Shown here: positions 41,470-50,245 of the stretch, one piece after another | How the letters are laid out: each line of letters begins with the position of its first letter | How positions within the stretch are numbered: the stretch's first letter is position 1 | DNA from: Mycobacteroides franklinii | Lineage (GTDB): Bacteria > Actinomycetota > Actinomycetes > Mycobacteriales > Mycobacteriaceae | Direction of reading: 5' to 3' | DNA: 64,000 nt | Assembly: GCF_002013895.1 (NCBI RefSeq) | Contig: NZ_MAFQ01000010.1 | Location: 186,001 to 250,000, forward strand | The notes under the pieces: generated by a model | Told to the model about the DNA's origin: nothing | Database searches by the model: none | Seen by the model: only the letters and a program-made list of their open reading frames with translations | Program-made: the position numbers and the translations under genes

Positions 41470-42468
41470 CAGCCTCGCCGCGGCGTGATCCGCGGAGAAA
41501 TTTTGCGTGTAGTGCTCGCGTGCCGCCGCGCCGAGACGCGCCGCGACGACGGGATCGGCGTGGCGGTCGAATGCCGCGGCGAGCCCCGGCACGTCATCAC
41601 GGCCGAGCGGGAGTTCCCCGGGCGGTTGGAACTCCGGCAACGCTCCCTCGGAGGAAACGATGACGTTCACGCCGAGCTGCATCGAGAGTGTTTGCACACC
41701 GCTCTGCGAGGCCTGCCGGTAGTGCACGACCGACGCCTTGGCAGCGGAAAGCCGTTGCAGTACCTCGCTATAGCTGTACCGTCCGCGAATCCATCGCACC
41801 GATTCCGGTAGTGGGCCGGTGATGGTTCCGTCGCCGATGATCACCAGGTGGTCTCCACGCCAGGCCGGTCCGGCACTATGCGCCTGCCATGCCTGCAGGA
41901 TGACATCGACGTTCTTGTAACCGTAGAGCCGCCCGACCAGGACGAAGTCACGCCGCCGCGCCGCGGGTACGAGAGGAGGCACACGCGCCGGATCAAGATC
42001 ACTCGTCAATGGGACCACGCCGACCGGCGATGACGCGTGCGCGGCAATCGAACGTGAAACATAGTCGCTGAAGACCACGCGCTGAGCCGCGCCCGTCTCC
42101 CACCCGCGGAACGCCACATCCTTCCACCGGGGGCGCTCTTCGACGACATCATGCGGTCGATCGTCGTGGATGAGCAGCACCCGCGGACGGCCCTGGCCGA
42201 ATGCCTGCCATCGCGGGTCACGCACCAGCTCACTGATCACCACATCAGGCTGGAACGCGCGGGCTTTCGGTACCGCACGCGCCCAAGAGGCCCAACTCGC
42301 CGGTTGAGCGAGCGCGGTCTTCAGGACCAGCTCGTAATCGCGTGCCGGCCCGGACTCTGGATGATCGTCGGTGGTCACCAACAATATGGAGGCGCCCCGA
42401 TCTTGCAGGGCCTCCGCTTGTACGCGCGCCAGCGGGCGCATCCAGGGCGATAACCAGAGAATCCGCAT
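41434..42468 (-). CDS. glycosyltransferase (GT4-like)
   Basis: A 344-residue GT-B protein that starts RILWLSPWMRPLARVQAEAL, with DFVLVGRLYGYKNVDVILQAW and LVIIGDG as C-lobe blocks. The E-x7-E site is not clear: the corresponding region reads SGVQTLSMQLGVNVIVSSE. So donor binding may be altered. ATG 42468 is 8 bp from the end of the upstream GT2-GT4 gene. Its 3' end overlaps the plus-strand glycosyltransferase by 36 bp. Confidence 0.82.
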   Translation of the reverse strand: MRILWLSPWMRPLARVQAEALQDRGASILLVTTDDHPESGPARDYELVLKTALAQPASWASWARAVPKARAFQPDVVISELVRDPRWQAFGQGRPRVLLIHDDRPHDVVEERPRWKDVAFRGWETGAAQRVVFSDYVSRSIAAHASSPVGVVPLTSDLDPARVPPLVPAARRRDFVLVGRLYGYKNVDVILQAWQAHSAGPAWRGDHLVIIGDGTITGPLPESVRWIRGRYSYSEVLQRLSAAKASVVHYRQASQSGVQTLSMQLGVNVIVSSEGALPEFQPPGELPLGRDDVPGLAAAFDRHADPVVAARLGAAAREHYTQNFSADHAAARLLAICERLPRPH

Positions 42469-42476
42469 CGTCGATG

Positions 42477-44465
42477 TCAGCCCTTCAGCACCGCGGTAAA
42501 GGCCTCCTCGTAAGAGTCCGCCATGGTCTCAATCGTGTAGAGATCACGCATTCGGTCAAAACCGCGCCGCCCCAATGCGGTGAGGCGCTCAGGGGCGGCC
42601 AGCACTCCCTCAAGCGCGGTACGCCAGTGCTGTACGTCAATCGGGTCCACGACCACGCCGCTGTCGTTGCCGAGCATATCGGGCACTGAACAGACCGCCG
42701 AGCCGATGACCGGGACCGCTCGTGCCATCGCCTCCAGGATCACCAGCGGAAACGCCTCACTGCGACTCGGCACACAGAGCACATCGCAGTCGGCCAGCGC
42801 ATGCTCCGGCCCGGGCGACCAACCACGCCAGTGCACCCGGCCGCGTACCGCATCGGGGGTGAGCGCTTCCAACCGTTCACGATCAGGTCCGTCACCGAAA
42901 ATGGAGAGTTTCCAGTCATATTCGGGCAATCCGCTCAGTGCTTCCACCAAGAGATGCGGGTTCTTGTGCTCCACAATGCGTGACAGCATGACGAAGTGCA
43001 CGGCGCCACGCGGTTCGGTGCGGTGCGGTGCGGTCTCGGGCAGGTCGGCGCGGCTCACGACCCCATTGGGGGCGGTGAAGAATCGGTTGCCCACGCGTTG
43101 ATGCGCTGACACCTCATCCCAGTGCCGCCGCGACAGCGCGATAAACCCGTCGGCCCTGCTCATGGCCGCCGCCAGCGGCGCCGAGTAGGTCCCCGTGTTG
43201 AGCACGGGTGGAATGTGCGCTGCGACAAGCCATCTACGATCGCGCCCGGCTGCGCGCCACAAGGTCGCACACCCGGTTTCGGTATTGGTATCCCCCGAGA
43301 CCAGGATCGCGGGCCCGCCGCCCACCTCGAAGGTCGGACACCACCAGGGCTGGCGCACGACCCGCACCGTCGCAGGAACTTCGGATACCAGTGGGCCGAA
43401 TCGCTGCATGCACGCGATGGTCACGGAGTAGCCGCGCCGATCCAACTCAGTTGCCAACAGCACGTGTTGGCGTTCCGCTCCCCCATAGACCAACCGATTG
43501 GTGGTCAGCACCACCTGCGGGTGTCCTTGGAACGAGGCGATACGGGCCGCCCGGGCGCGCCGTGCTGCGGGCTGCACTCGGTCCAGCACTGATGTGCCGG
43601 CCAGGTAGAGATCGGCAGTCCGTACGCCCTGCGCATGCTCGAGTGTCAACGCGATGTTGGCCCGCAGCAGATCGTCGGACCGCATGCTGCGCCGGTGATC
43701 TCCCGCGACTGTCCCCTTGGCGCTGTGCGTGACACCCGGCTCGTCGACGAGGACCAATCGCCAACCCGCGAACCGTGCCCGTTGTTGCCAATCGGCTTCC
43801 TCGCCGTACAAGAAGAACTCTTCGTCAAATCCACCTATCTCATTCCAGGCGTGACGGTTGATCAAAAGACAAGCACCGGTGAGGTATCCGTCAACATCCG
43901 GCGGTGGCGTCCGATACAGATCGGAGATCGCGCGGCCGCGCAACGCGGGCGCGTAGCCCGTGCGCGAGACGAGTGCTCTCATCAGGCTGGGGGCCCGATG
44001 CCCGTTGTCCCACGGACGCTCGCCAGGGTGAGCGGTGACGGAATCGATCTGCGGTGCCGCCGCTCCCACCCGGACATCCGTCGTCAGTTGAGCGCGTGTT
44101 TGGGTGAGTGGACTCTTCACAACGGCATCGGGATTCAGCAACAACAGATGCGCACCCGGCGCCAGATCGGCCAACGTGTTGACGGCCGCGGCGAATCCCA
44201 GGTTCTTACCCGTGCCGTGCCAACTCACTTCCGGGTAGGCCGCCCGGATTGCCGTCATGCCGGGGAATTCCGATTCGGAGTTGTCCCACACGTGTACCGG
44301 CAGATCAACGAGGTGTTCGCGACAGGACCGCAGACAGTCGTCGAGTAGGTCGGGGCGGCGGTAGGCCACAATGCAGACGACGGTGCCTCCGTGCACCCCA
44401 CTTGTCCGGGGCGATGGCAGGTAGGCCCGGTTGAGTTCCTTGTTCCTGTTCCTACCCATGTCCAT
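42477..44465 (-). CDS. bifunctional GT2-GT4 glycosyltransferase fusion
   Basis: A 662-residue protein of two catalytic parts. Residues about 27-280 are a GT2 (rhamnosyltransferase-like) domain: VVCIVAYRRPDLLDDCL, LNPDAVV at 110-116 and EEADWQQRAR at about 222-231. Residues about 317-660 are a GT4 domain: TTNRLVYGGAERQ, MLSRIVEHKNPHLLVEAL and AFPLVILEAMA (E-x7-E). Fusion suggests two consecutive sugar additions. I start it at ATG 44465, sharing one base with the stop of the flippase gene; ATG 44459 is an alternative. Confidence 0.88.
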   Translation of the reverse strand: MDMGRNRNKELNRAYLPSPRTSGVHGGTVVCIVAYRRPDLLDDCLRSCREHLVDLPVHVWDNSESEFPGMTAIRAAYPEVSWHGTGKNLGFAAAVNTLADLAPGAHLLLLNPDAVVKSPLTQTRAQLTTDVRVGAAAPQIDSVTAHPGERPWDNGHRAPSLMRALVSRTGYAPALRGRAISDLYRTPPPDVDGYLTGACLLINRHAWNEIGGFDEEFFLYGEEADWQQRARFAGWRLVLVDEPGVTHSAKGTVAGDHRRSMRSDDLLRANIALTLEHAQGVRTADLYLAGTSVLDRVQPAARRARAARIASFQGHPQVVLTTNRLVYGGAERQHVLLATELDRRGYSVTIACMQRFGPLVSEVPATVRVVRQPWWCPTFEVGGGPAILVSGDTNTETGCATLWRAAGRDRRWLVAAHIPPVLNTGTYSAPLAAAMSRADGFIALSRRHWDEVSAHQRVGNRFFTAPNGVVSRADLPETAPHRTEPRGAVHFVMLSRIVEHKNPHLLVEALSGLPEYDWKLSIFGDGPDRERLEALTPDAVRGRVHWRGWSPGPEHALADCDVLCVPSRSEAFPLVILEAMARAVPVIGSAVCSVPDMLGNDSGVVVDPIDVQHWRTALEGVLAAPERLTALGRRGFDRMRDLYTIETMADSYEEAFTAVLKG

Positions 44466-45940
44466 CACCCATCTGAGGCCTCCTTGCGGAGAATTTCCCG
44501 TACATCGCGCAGGTGTACCGGGCCTACCCAAAGGTTCATTCCTACGTACACGGCGGCGGCGATTACTGCCGCGATCAACGGCGGCACCCACAGTGCGGCA
44601 AGGACGAGCGCAGCCACCGCCGCCAGGGTCGGTATGGCCAGCCGGAGCAGAAACGTCCACGGCGTGCGATAGCCACTACAGGTGGCCAGCCTGACGGTGG
44701 CGACAACCAGACCAACCACCTCGCTGGTCACCAGCGCGATCGCCGCACCCAGCGAACCCAGATGCGGGATCAGCACCACGTTGAGAACGATATTGCAGGC
44801 GAGATTGAAAACATTGAGACGCAACAGAAATGCCTGATGATGCGCGGCAAAGAGCGCCTGACTCACCGTCCCGGTGAGGAAGGTCAAACCGACGGCGACA
44901 AGGAGCAACGGCATCACCAGATTCGACTTGTCGACGAACTGTTCCGAGCCCAGCAGCGCCACCAGATCACGGCCGACGAAGAACCCGACCACGGCAATGG
45001 GGACCGCAACGGCCATCATCAATCCCATCGACCGTTCGATGAAGATCGCGAACCTCTCCCGCGACGACGCGAACAGCCCCGTCATCGTGGAAAGGGTTGC
45101 ACCCAAGAAGAAGTTCCCCATCAGCGACAACGTGAAAGCGGTCTGATACGCCAGGCCGTATCGACCGACCTCGGCGGGAGTGCTCAGCAGGCTGAGGATC
45201 ACACCGTCGATGCGCCAATAGAGCACCCCGATGATGAGCACCATGGTCTGCGGCAGACTCTCGCGCACCAATCCCCAGGTCTCTTTGACGGACATGACGA
45301 TTCGCAGCGGAATGATGCGATGTGCGGCAATGCCCTGCACCAACAACAGCGTGGCCGGCGCTGCGACCTGGGGCAGCACGTACCACACGTGGTCGGCACG
45401 AACCGTGACCAGAACAATGGTGACCACTAGCATCGCGACACGGGACAGCGTGTCGGCAAGTGCCACCGCCGAGAACCGCACCGCGGACATGAATATGGGG
45501 TTGAGGCAGCTCGACAGTGTTGTCAAGGTGAGGCCGGCGCTGAGTATCAACAACATCGACTGCACCTCTGGCTGGTCGGAGTAGACCAGCCAGCCCGATA
45601 CGGCAGCCAGCGCGGCGAGCGGCAGGCAATAGCTCAGTGAGAAAGCAAGATTGATCCCGACCAACCGTTGCAGGTCGCCCTCACTTGCCGAGACACGTCG
45701 CACGATCACGACGCCGATACCCAGCTCAGTCAGACTGGTCCACAGTCCGATGAAGAAAATCGCAGTATTCAAATGCCCATAGGACACCGGGCCCAGCGCG
45801 CGGGTGGTCAGGGCGATGGCCGCGATGGAAGCAACCGTCCCCAGCATGCGCCCGCCCAGCTGCCATGCGACTGCGCTGGCGATGCGGCGCCCGGATGCCG
45901 GCTCGGTCACCGGGGAACCCTGGGTGCGTTCGGGAGTCAT
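44465..45940 (-). CDS. Wzx-like polysaccharide flippase
   Basis: A 491-residue MOP-superfamily protein with about twelve to fourteen membrane helices. Its start (AVAWQLGGRMLGTVASIAAIALTTRALGPVSYG, read in blocks) is typical of the polysaccharide-transport (RfbX/Wzx) family. It would flip lipid-linked repeat units to the outer face of the membrane. I chose ATG 45940, with AAGG 6 nt upstream; the frame continues to 46045 inside the divergent gene. It leads an operon with the GT2-GT4 fusion and a third glycosyltransferase. Confidence 0.88.
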   Translation of the reverse strand: MTPERTQGSPVTEPASGRRIASAVAWQLGGRMLGTVASIAAIALTTRALGPVSYGHLNTAIFFIGLWTSLTELGIGVVIVRRVSASEGDLQRLVGINLAFSLSYCLPLAALAAVSGWLVYSDQPEVQSMLLILSAGLTLTTLSSCLNPIFMSAVRFSAVALADTLSRVAMLVVTIVLVTVRADHVWYVLPQVAAPATLLLVQGIAAHRIIPLRIVMSVKETWGLVRESLPQTMVLIIGVLYWRIDGVILSLLSTPAEVGRYGLAYQTAFTLSLMGNFFLGATLSTMTGLFASSRERFAIFIERSMGLMMAVAVPIAVVGFFVGRDLVALLGSEQFVDKSNLVMPLLLVAVGLTFLTGTVSQALFAAHHQAFLLRLNVFNLACNIVLNVVLIPHLGSLGAAIALVTSEVVGLVVATVRLATCSGYRTPWTFLLRLAIPTLAAVAALVLAALWVPPLIAAVIAAAVYVGMNLWVGPVHLRDVREILRKEASDG

Positions 45941-45963
45941 GTGATACCTTGCGCCGGTACGGG

Positions 45964-47055
45964 ATGGGAACAATGCAACCGAACCAACACTTGCGCGCGT
46001 ATGTGGCTTTGTCGCACGGCGTTTCGGCTTCGCAGTGGGAGGCACGGAACGTTGCAGATGAAGTGCCGGATCGCGCGCCCTATGGACTGCATCGGTTGTC
46101 GAACTACGGTGTGACGCCCACCTTCAGTGAGTTCTCGCTGGCTCGCCGCTTCGAGCGAATCGCCGGGCAAATTCGGTATCGCAGCGGCAATTTGGAAATT
46201 CTGGAGACCGTCGCAGACCGGTCGGCGCGACGCGAGAGCGACATCGTGTTCTGCTACGACGAGCGCACCGGGGTGCCGGCTGCCGCCGCCACGGCCATTG
46301 GCATGAGCCCACCCGTGGTGACCGGGGTGGGGTGGCTGACCGAGCCGGCGGACTCGGCGCCGCTTCATCGCGTACTCGCACGGTACGGATTGGCCCGCAG
46401 TGCGGCGGTATTCTCCCAATCCCCGCCCCAGGTCGAACTGCTGTCCCGCGCCTGGGGCGTCGAGGATTCGCGGCTGCATTTCGCACCGGTGGGCATCGAC
46501 ACCGATTTCTATCGGGTGCAACCGTGGGAGAACACGAGCACTCCCTTGGTAGTCAGTGCGGGCGAGGACGTTCACCGGGATCACGCGCTGCTGGTCCAGG
46601 CGGTGTTGACCGCCCGCGAACACTGCCCCGGCCTCACGCTGGAACTGGCCACCGCGCTGCCGGTCAGCGCGCCGTCCGAGGTTGTCACGCTGCGTACCGA
46701 GCGTCTTTACGGACGAATGCGCGACCTGTACCGACGCTCCGCCATCGTGGCGATCGCGGTGCGCCCCAATGTAGTTACGGGTTCGGGGCTCACCGTCGCA
46801 TTGGAGGCGATGGCCAGTGGGCGTCCGGTTGTGATGACCAACAACCCGGGGATATCGCATTACGTCCGCCACGATATCGATGGGGTGCTGGTTCCCCCTG
46901 GTGATCCTGACGCGTTTGCCCGAGCGATCTCCGACCTGGCGCACGATCCCGACCGAGCACGCGCGCTCGGCCAGGCCGGAGCGCAGCGGGCGCGGACGGA
47001 CTTCAGTTCCGAACGAATGGCTGAGCATTTCGCGAGCATTATGCATGGGGTTTAG
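45964..47055 (+). CDS. GT4-family glycosyltransferase
   Basis: A 363-residue GT-B enzyme. The C-lobe has TPLVVSAGEDVHRDHALLV, RSAIVAIAVRPN and GSGLTVALEAMASGRPVV (E-x7-E), while the N-lobe is divergent. Start may be ATG 45964 or ATG 45973; no clear ribosome site decides. It is divergent from the flippase gene (23 bp between starts), and its TAG abuts the wecG-like TAG with no spacer. It is likely part of repeat-unit assembly. Confidence 0.83.
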   Translation: MGTMQPNQHLRAYVALSHGVSASQWEARNVADEVPDRAPYGLHRLSNYGVTPTFSEFSLARRFERIAGQIRYRSGNLEILETVADRSARRESDIVFCYDERTGVPAAAATAIGMSPPVVTGVGWLTEPADSAPLHRVLARYGLARSAAVFSQSPPQVELLSRAWGVEDSRLHFAPVGIDTDFYRVQPWENTSTPLVVSAGEDVHRDHALLVQAVLTAREHCPGLTLELATALPVSAPSEVVTLRTERLYGRMRDLYRRSAIVAIAVRPNVVTGSGLTVALEAMASGRPVVMTNNPGISHYVRHDIDGVLVPPGDPDAFARAISDLAHDPDRARALGQAGAQRARTDFSSERMAEHFASIMHGV

Positions 47056-47865
47056 CTACGACGCGTGCCAAGGTTGCGGGGGCTCGACGTTCGCCCTCCG
47101 CAACCGCATCACGGATGCGGGCCCCTGCACCAAGTATCTTCGCGCCATCCGCCGCGGTTCGCGCCCCAATCGGTAGGACCATTCCAGGCCGCAGCGCCGC
47201 ATCCACTCCGGCGCACGCACGGCGGCGCCGGCCAGAAAGTCCGCGGACGCGCCGAAGGCCAACATGACCGCAGCGCCGGTGGTAACACCGTGACGCGCAA
47301 TCCACAACTCCTGCAATGGTTTTCCAAGGCCTACGACCAGAATGTGGGTATCCGTGGCGGCGATGTCACGGGCAAGGGCATCGCTACGAGCCGGATCGGT
47401 GAGATCGCTACGATCAGGCGCCCAGAAATCCGTGACCTCAAGACTCGGATAGCGATCTGTGATGACTCCGCGCAACTGGTCGTGAGTCTGTGGCAGCCCG
47501 CCCAGGAAACCAACTCGCTGACCTGCGTCCATCGCCTGTTCGAGCACGAGAGGCAGCAAGTCGGCTCCGGTAATCCGCGGCCAGTTTCGCCGCGTCCTGA
47601 GTCGGGCGCGCGCCACAATCGGCGCACCGTCGGCCAGCATCAACCAACGCAGCCGCGGTCCGAGTTCCGCACAGTCCGGGTTGGCACGCCCCGCGCCGAA
47701 GTGATGCAGGTGATCCAGGTTCACCGAGCCGATCACCAGCGGGTTATCGCCCCGCACCGCTGCATACCGTGCCGCCGCGGCAAGCACGTCCCGCACGGAG
47801 CAAAGATCTACCTTCACCCCTGAGATCATCACTCGGGCCGGCGGGCCCTGCGATTCTGTCGACAC
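47056..47865 (-). CDS. WecG/TagA/CpsF-family glycosyltransferase
   Basis: A 269-residue GT26-family enzyme, whose members transfer ManNAc(A) or related sugars to undecaprenyl-PP-GlcNAc in wall teichoic acid, enterobacterial common antigen and capsule pathways. VIGSVNLDHLHHF, LMLADGAPIVARARL, VGFLGGLPQTHDQL and VVGLGKPLQELWIARH follow the family order, and the C-terminal WSYRLGREPRRMARRY is basic, for membrane docking. I chose GTG 47865, since TAGGCT is 7 nt upstream. A longer frame to 47904 exists. Confidence 0.88.
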   Translation of the reverse strand: MSTESQGPPARVMISGVKVDLCSVRDVLAAAARYAAVRGDNPLVIGSVNLDHLHHFGAGRANPDCAELGPRLRWLMLADGAPIVARARLRTRRNWPRITGADLLPLVLEQAMDAGQRVGFLGGLPQTHDQLRGVITDRYPSLEVTDFWAPDRSDLTDPARSDALARDIAATDTHILVVGLGKPLQELWIARHGVTTGAAVMLAFGASADFLAGAAVRAPEWMRRCGLEWSYRLGREPRRMARRYLVQGPASVMRLRRANVEPPQPWHAS

Positions 47866-47872
47866 GGCGGAC

Positions 47873-47878
47873 AGCCTA
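47873..47878 (-). promoter_or_regulatory. -10 element of the wecG-like gene (leaderless)
   Basis: TAGGCT on the minus strand, followed by 7 nt and the GTG at 47865. No ribosome site is present, so a leaderless mRNA is predicted. Confidence 0.45.
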
Positions 47879-47910
47879 GTCCCGCGATTCCGAGGGCTTG
47901 GCAAGTGTGG

Positions 47911-47941
47911 GTTATGCTCGTGACCAATAACGCTGGTTATG
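47911..47941. repeat. GTTAT/ATAAC repeats upstream of the Wzz-like gene
   Basis: GTTATG occurs at 47911-47916 and 47936-47941, and ATAAC at 47927-47931 lies between them. ATAAC-GCTG-GTTAT (47927-47940) is an inverted repeat. They sit in the divergent wecG/wzz control region, 54-84 bp upstream of the Wzz-like start, and may be an operator. Confidence 0.4.
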
Positions 47942-47994
47942 GGACAGTGCGCCTACCGCGGATAGTCCGGACGATAGCGAGAGTCGGAGCGCGC

Positions 47995-48921
47995 GTGAAC
48001 GTCAACGACCTGGTCAAGCGGATCTTGAATCGGCGCATCGCGCTGTTTCTCGTGGTCCTGCTGGCCTGCGGTGCGGGCGCATATGGTTACAGCACCGGCG
48101 TCACGGTGCGGGCATCCACGGCTTCGGCCGTGGTGGTGCCACCGCCCACCTACTCCTCGACCGGCGACACGCTCGGCGCCAACCCGATGCTGAATCTATC
48201 CCCGGAGAAAGCACAGCTCGCCGGCATCCTGGCCACCTCTCTGTCCAGCCAGCCCGCGCAGGCCGCCATCGCGGCAGTCGCTCCCGGCGTGGACTACAAG
48301 GTCTCCAACACCATTGACCTGGGGCCCAACAACCAACAGCCGTCGCCCCAGGTGTCGATTCTGGTGTTGTGCAGCGCGACATCGGATTGCCAGGCAGGCG
48401 CGTCAGCACTGCTGGACGTCGCACGTGACAATCTGATCAAGCTGCAGGTGGGCGCCTCCGTCTCCCCCGAGAACTGGGCCAGCCTCACGGTCCTGCAAGA
48501 ACCCACCGCACCCGTTGTCACGTCGACCAGCGCGATGAAATCAGCAGGCTCCATGGCGGTCGCGGCACTGCTGGCCGGACTCATCCTGGTGTTGATATAC
48601 GACGCCCTCGCAGTGCGTCACCGCAAAGAAAAGTCCGCCACCAAGAAGAATAAGGAACAGATCCAAGCGAAGACTGCGGCGCCAACTAGTGCAGCCGGGT
48701 CGTCCACCCAGGCCGCACTCGCCGACGAGCCGGTGGCGCACGAAGCGGAGGACGAAGATCAACCAGCAGCAAACATCAAGAAGCCCATGACCATCGACGA
48801 TGACCTGGACAACGTCGAGATTGACGACGAGGCACTGGCTCAAGCGGTGCTGAACTGGACTCCACCCCGACTCACCGATTTTCGTAACTGGCGTGACGAC
48901 AAGCCTTCCCCGGACCGGTAG
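47995..48921 (+). CDS. Wzz-like polysaccharide chain-length/co-polymerase protein
   Basis: A 308-residue protein with the Wzz plan: a membrane helix at about 14-32 (IALFLVVLLACGAGAYGYS), an outside domain of about 145 residues, and a second helix at about 180-206 (SMAVAALLAGLILVLIYDALAV). A 100-residue cytoplasmic tail follows, first Lys-rich and then acidic, with no kinase domain. Such proteins set polymer length together with Wzy. GTG 47995 has GGAG 5 nt upstream. It overlaps the next gene by 29 bp and probably is transcribed with the polymerase and aminotransferase. Confidence 0.78.
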   Translation: MNVNDLVKRILNRRIALFLVVLLACGAGAYGYSTGVTVRASTASAVVVPPPTYSSTGDTLGANPMLNLSPEKAQLAGILATSLSSQPAQAAIAAVAPGVDYKVSNTIDLGPNNQQPSPQVSILVLCSATSDCQAGASALLDVARDNLIKLQVGASVSPENWASLTVLQEPTAPVVTSTSAMKSAGSMAVAALLAGLILVLIYDALAVRHRKEKSATKKNKEQIQAKTAAPTSAAGSSTQAALADEPVAHEAEDEDQPAANIKKPMTIDDDLDNVEIDDEALAQAVLNWTPPRLTDFRNWRDDKPSPDR

Positions 48922-50245
48922 CTCACGCGCAGCGGTGTCCGGCCGCGGCCCGGATATCGTCACGTTCGCCGCGCTGGCATTGATAGTGCTGCTGAGTACG
49001 CGGCAGGCCTACGCGACATACGCGTTGAAGGGACTGAGCCCTGCCCAGGTCGCGTTGACCCTGATCGGAGCGCTCGGCATCTACTGGGTGCTGTCAGGGC
49101 ACAGACTCACTCTCGGTGCGCGGTGGCTGTCCATCGCGATCCTCGCCTCGCTACTCACCACCGTGGTGTCCTTCAACGTGGTGACCACACGCGTGTTGCC
49201 ACACGTCGCGTTGATCCAAGCCGGGCAGGGCATCGCCGCTTTCGCGGTAACGGCGGTGGTGCTCATAGGATTCGTCTTCCTTTTCGCCGCCCATCCCGGT
49301 GACTCCGCGCGCATCATCGAAATCTTGTTGAAGGCGCTTCTGATCGGCGGCGCCATCACAGCCGCCTTTGCTTTGATTCAGTTCGCGACCGGCTTCGATA
49401 TCGCGGCCTTGATTCGCATCCCCGGGATCATGAAGTTTCGCGATACCGGTGTCGCACACGACATCGTCCGTGAAGGCGTCGTTCGCGCCCAGGGCGCCGC
49501 GGGGCACGCCCTGGAACTCAGTGCGGTGTTGACGACCATCGCGCCCATCGGGTTGGCGCTCGTATACAGCGCCAAGGCACGCGGCAGAAAGACGTGGCCG
49601 TGGGCGATCCTGACCGCCATGGTGATCGCCGGTTCCGTGGTGACGGTTTCCCGATCGGCATTCGTCGGACTGGCCGCCGCGGTCCTGGTGATGTCGTGGC
49701 GCTGGCCGGTCCGTCGCCTTACCGGGCTGCTCGGCGCAGCATGCGGCGCGGCAGCGCTTGCCGCCGTGAGCGGGCTCGGTGTCTTCGACGCAATCATCAG
49801 CACCTTCATGGGTAGCGCCGATGATCCGTCGCTGCAGTCTCGCGCACGCGGAATCGACTACGTGACGGCGCACTGGACCGAACACTTTTGGCTGGGACAA
49901 GGATCATTCACCTATCCGCTGGGTCCCGAACAACCAGTTCTCGACAACGAGTACCTCAGCCGACTCATCGAAGGTGGGATCCTGGGCCTGCTCGCGCTGA
50001 TCTTCCTGATGATCACTGCGGTCGGGTACGCCGCCAAAGCACGTAATCGCTGCGGGGACGTGGCCACGACGGAACTGATCAACGGCGTTCTCGGCGCACT
50101 CGTCGCGCTCACTGTCGTCAGTACGGTGCTGGATGTATCTGCTTTCCAACAGGTTTCCATGGTCCGGTACCTCTTGATCGTACTGGCCGGTGCGGCATGG
50201 GCATTGGTCAAACGTAGCGAGGAAGTCGAGGAAGCACTGACGTGA
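48893..50245 (+). CDS. Wzy/O-antigen ligase-like polymerase
   Basis: A 450-residue membrane protein with about eleven helices. Near residue 190-200 it has an outside loop with RAQGAAGHALELSAV, and a large loop with GQGSFTYPLGPEQPVLDNEYLSRLIEGGILG. The last motif (H/N-x-Y near the end of the second loop) is typical of the O-antigen ligase/polymerase family (PF04932). It would join repeat units. Start GTG 48893 overlaps the Wzz-like gene; GTG 48935 is an alternative. Confidence 0.82.
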   Translation: MTTSLPRTGSSRAAVSGRGPDIVTFAALALIVLLSTRQAYATYALKGLSPAQVALTLIGALGIYWVLSGHRLTLGARWLSIAILASLLTTVVSFNVVTTRVLPHVALIQAGQGIAAFAVTAVVLIGFVFLFAAHPGDSARIIEILLKALLIGGAITAAFALIQFATGFDIAALIRIPGIMKFRDTGVAHDIVREGVVRAQGAAGHALELSAVLTTIAPIGLALVYSAKARGRKTWPWAILTAMVIAGSVVTVSRSAFVGLAAAVLVMSWRWPVRRLTGLLGAACGAAALAAVSGLGVFDAIISTFMGSADDPSLQSRARGIDYVTAHWTEHFWLGQGSFTYPLGPEQPVLDNEYLSRLIEGGILGLLALIFLMITAVGYAAKARNRCGDVATTELINGVLGALVALTVVSTVLDVSAFQQVSMVRYLLIVLAGAAWALVKRSEEVEEALT

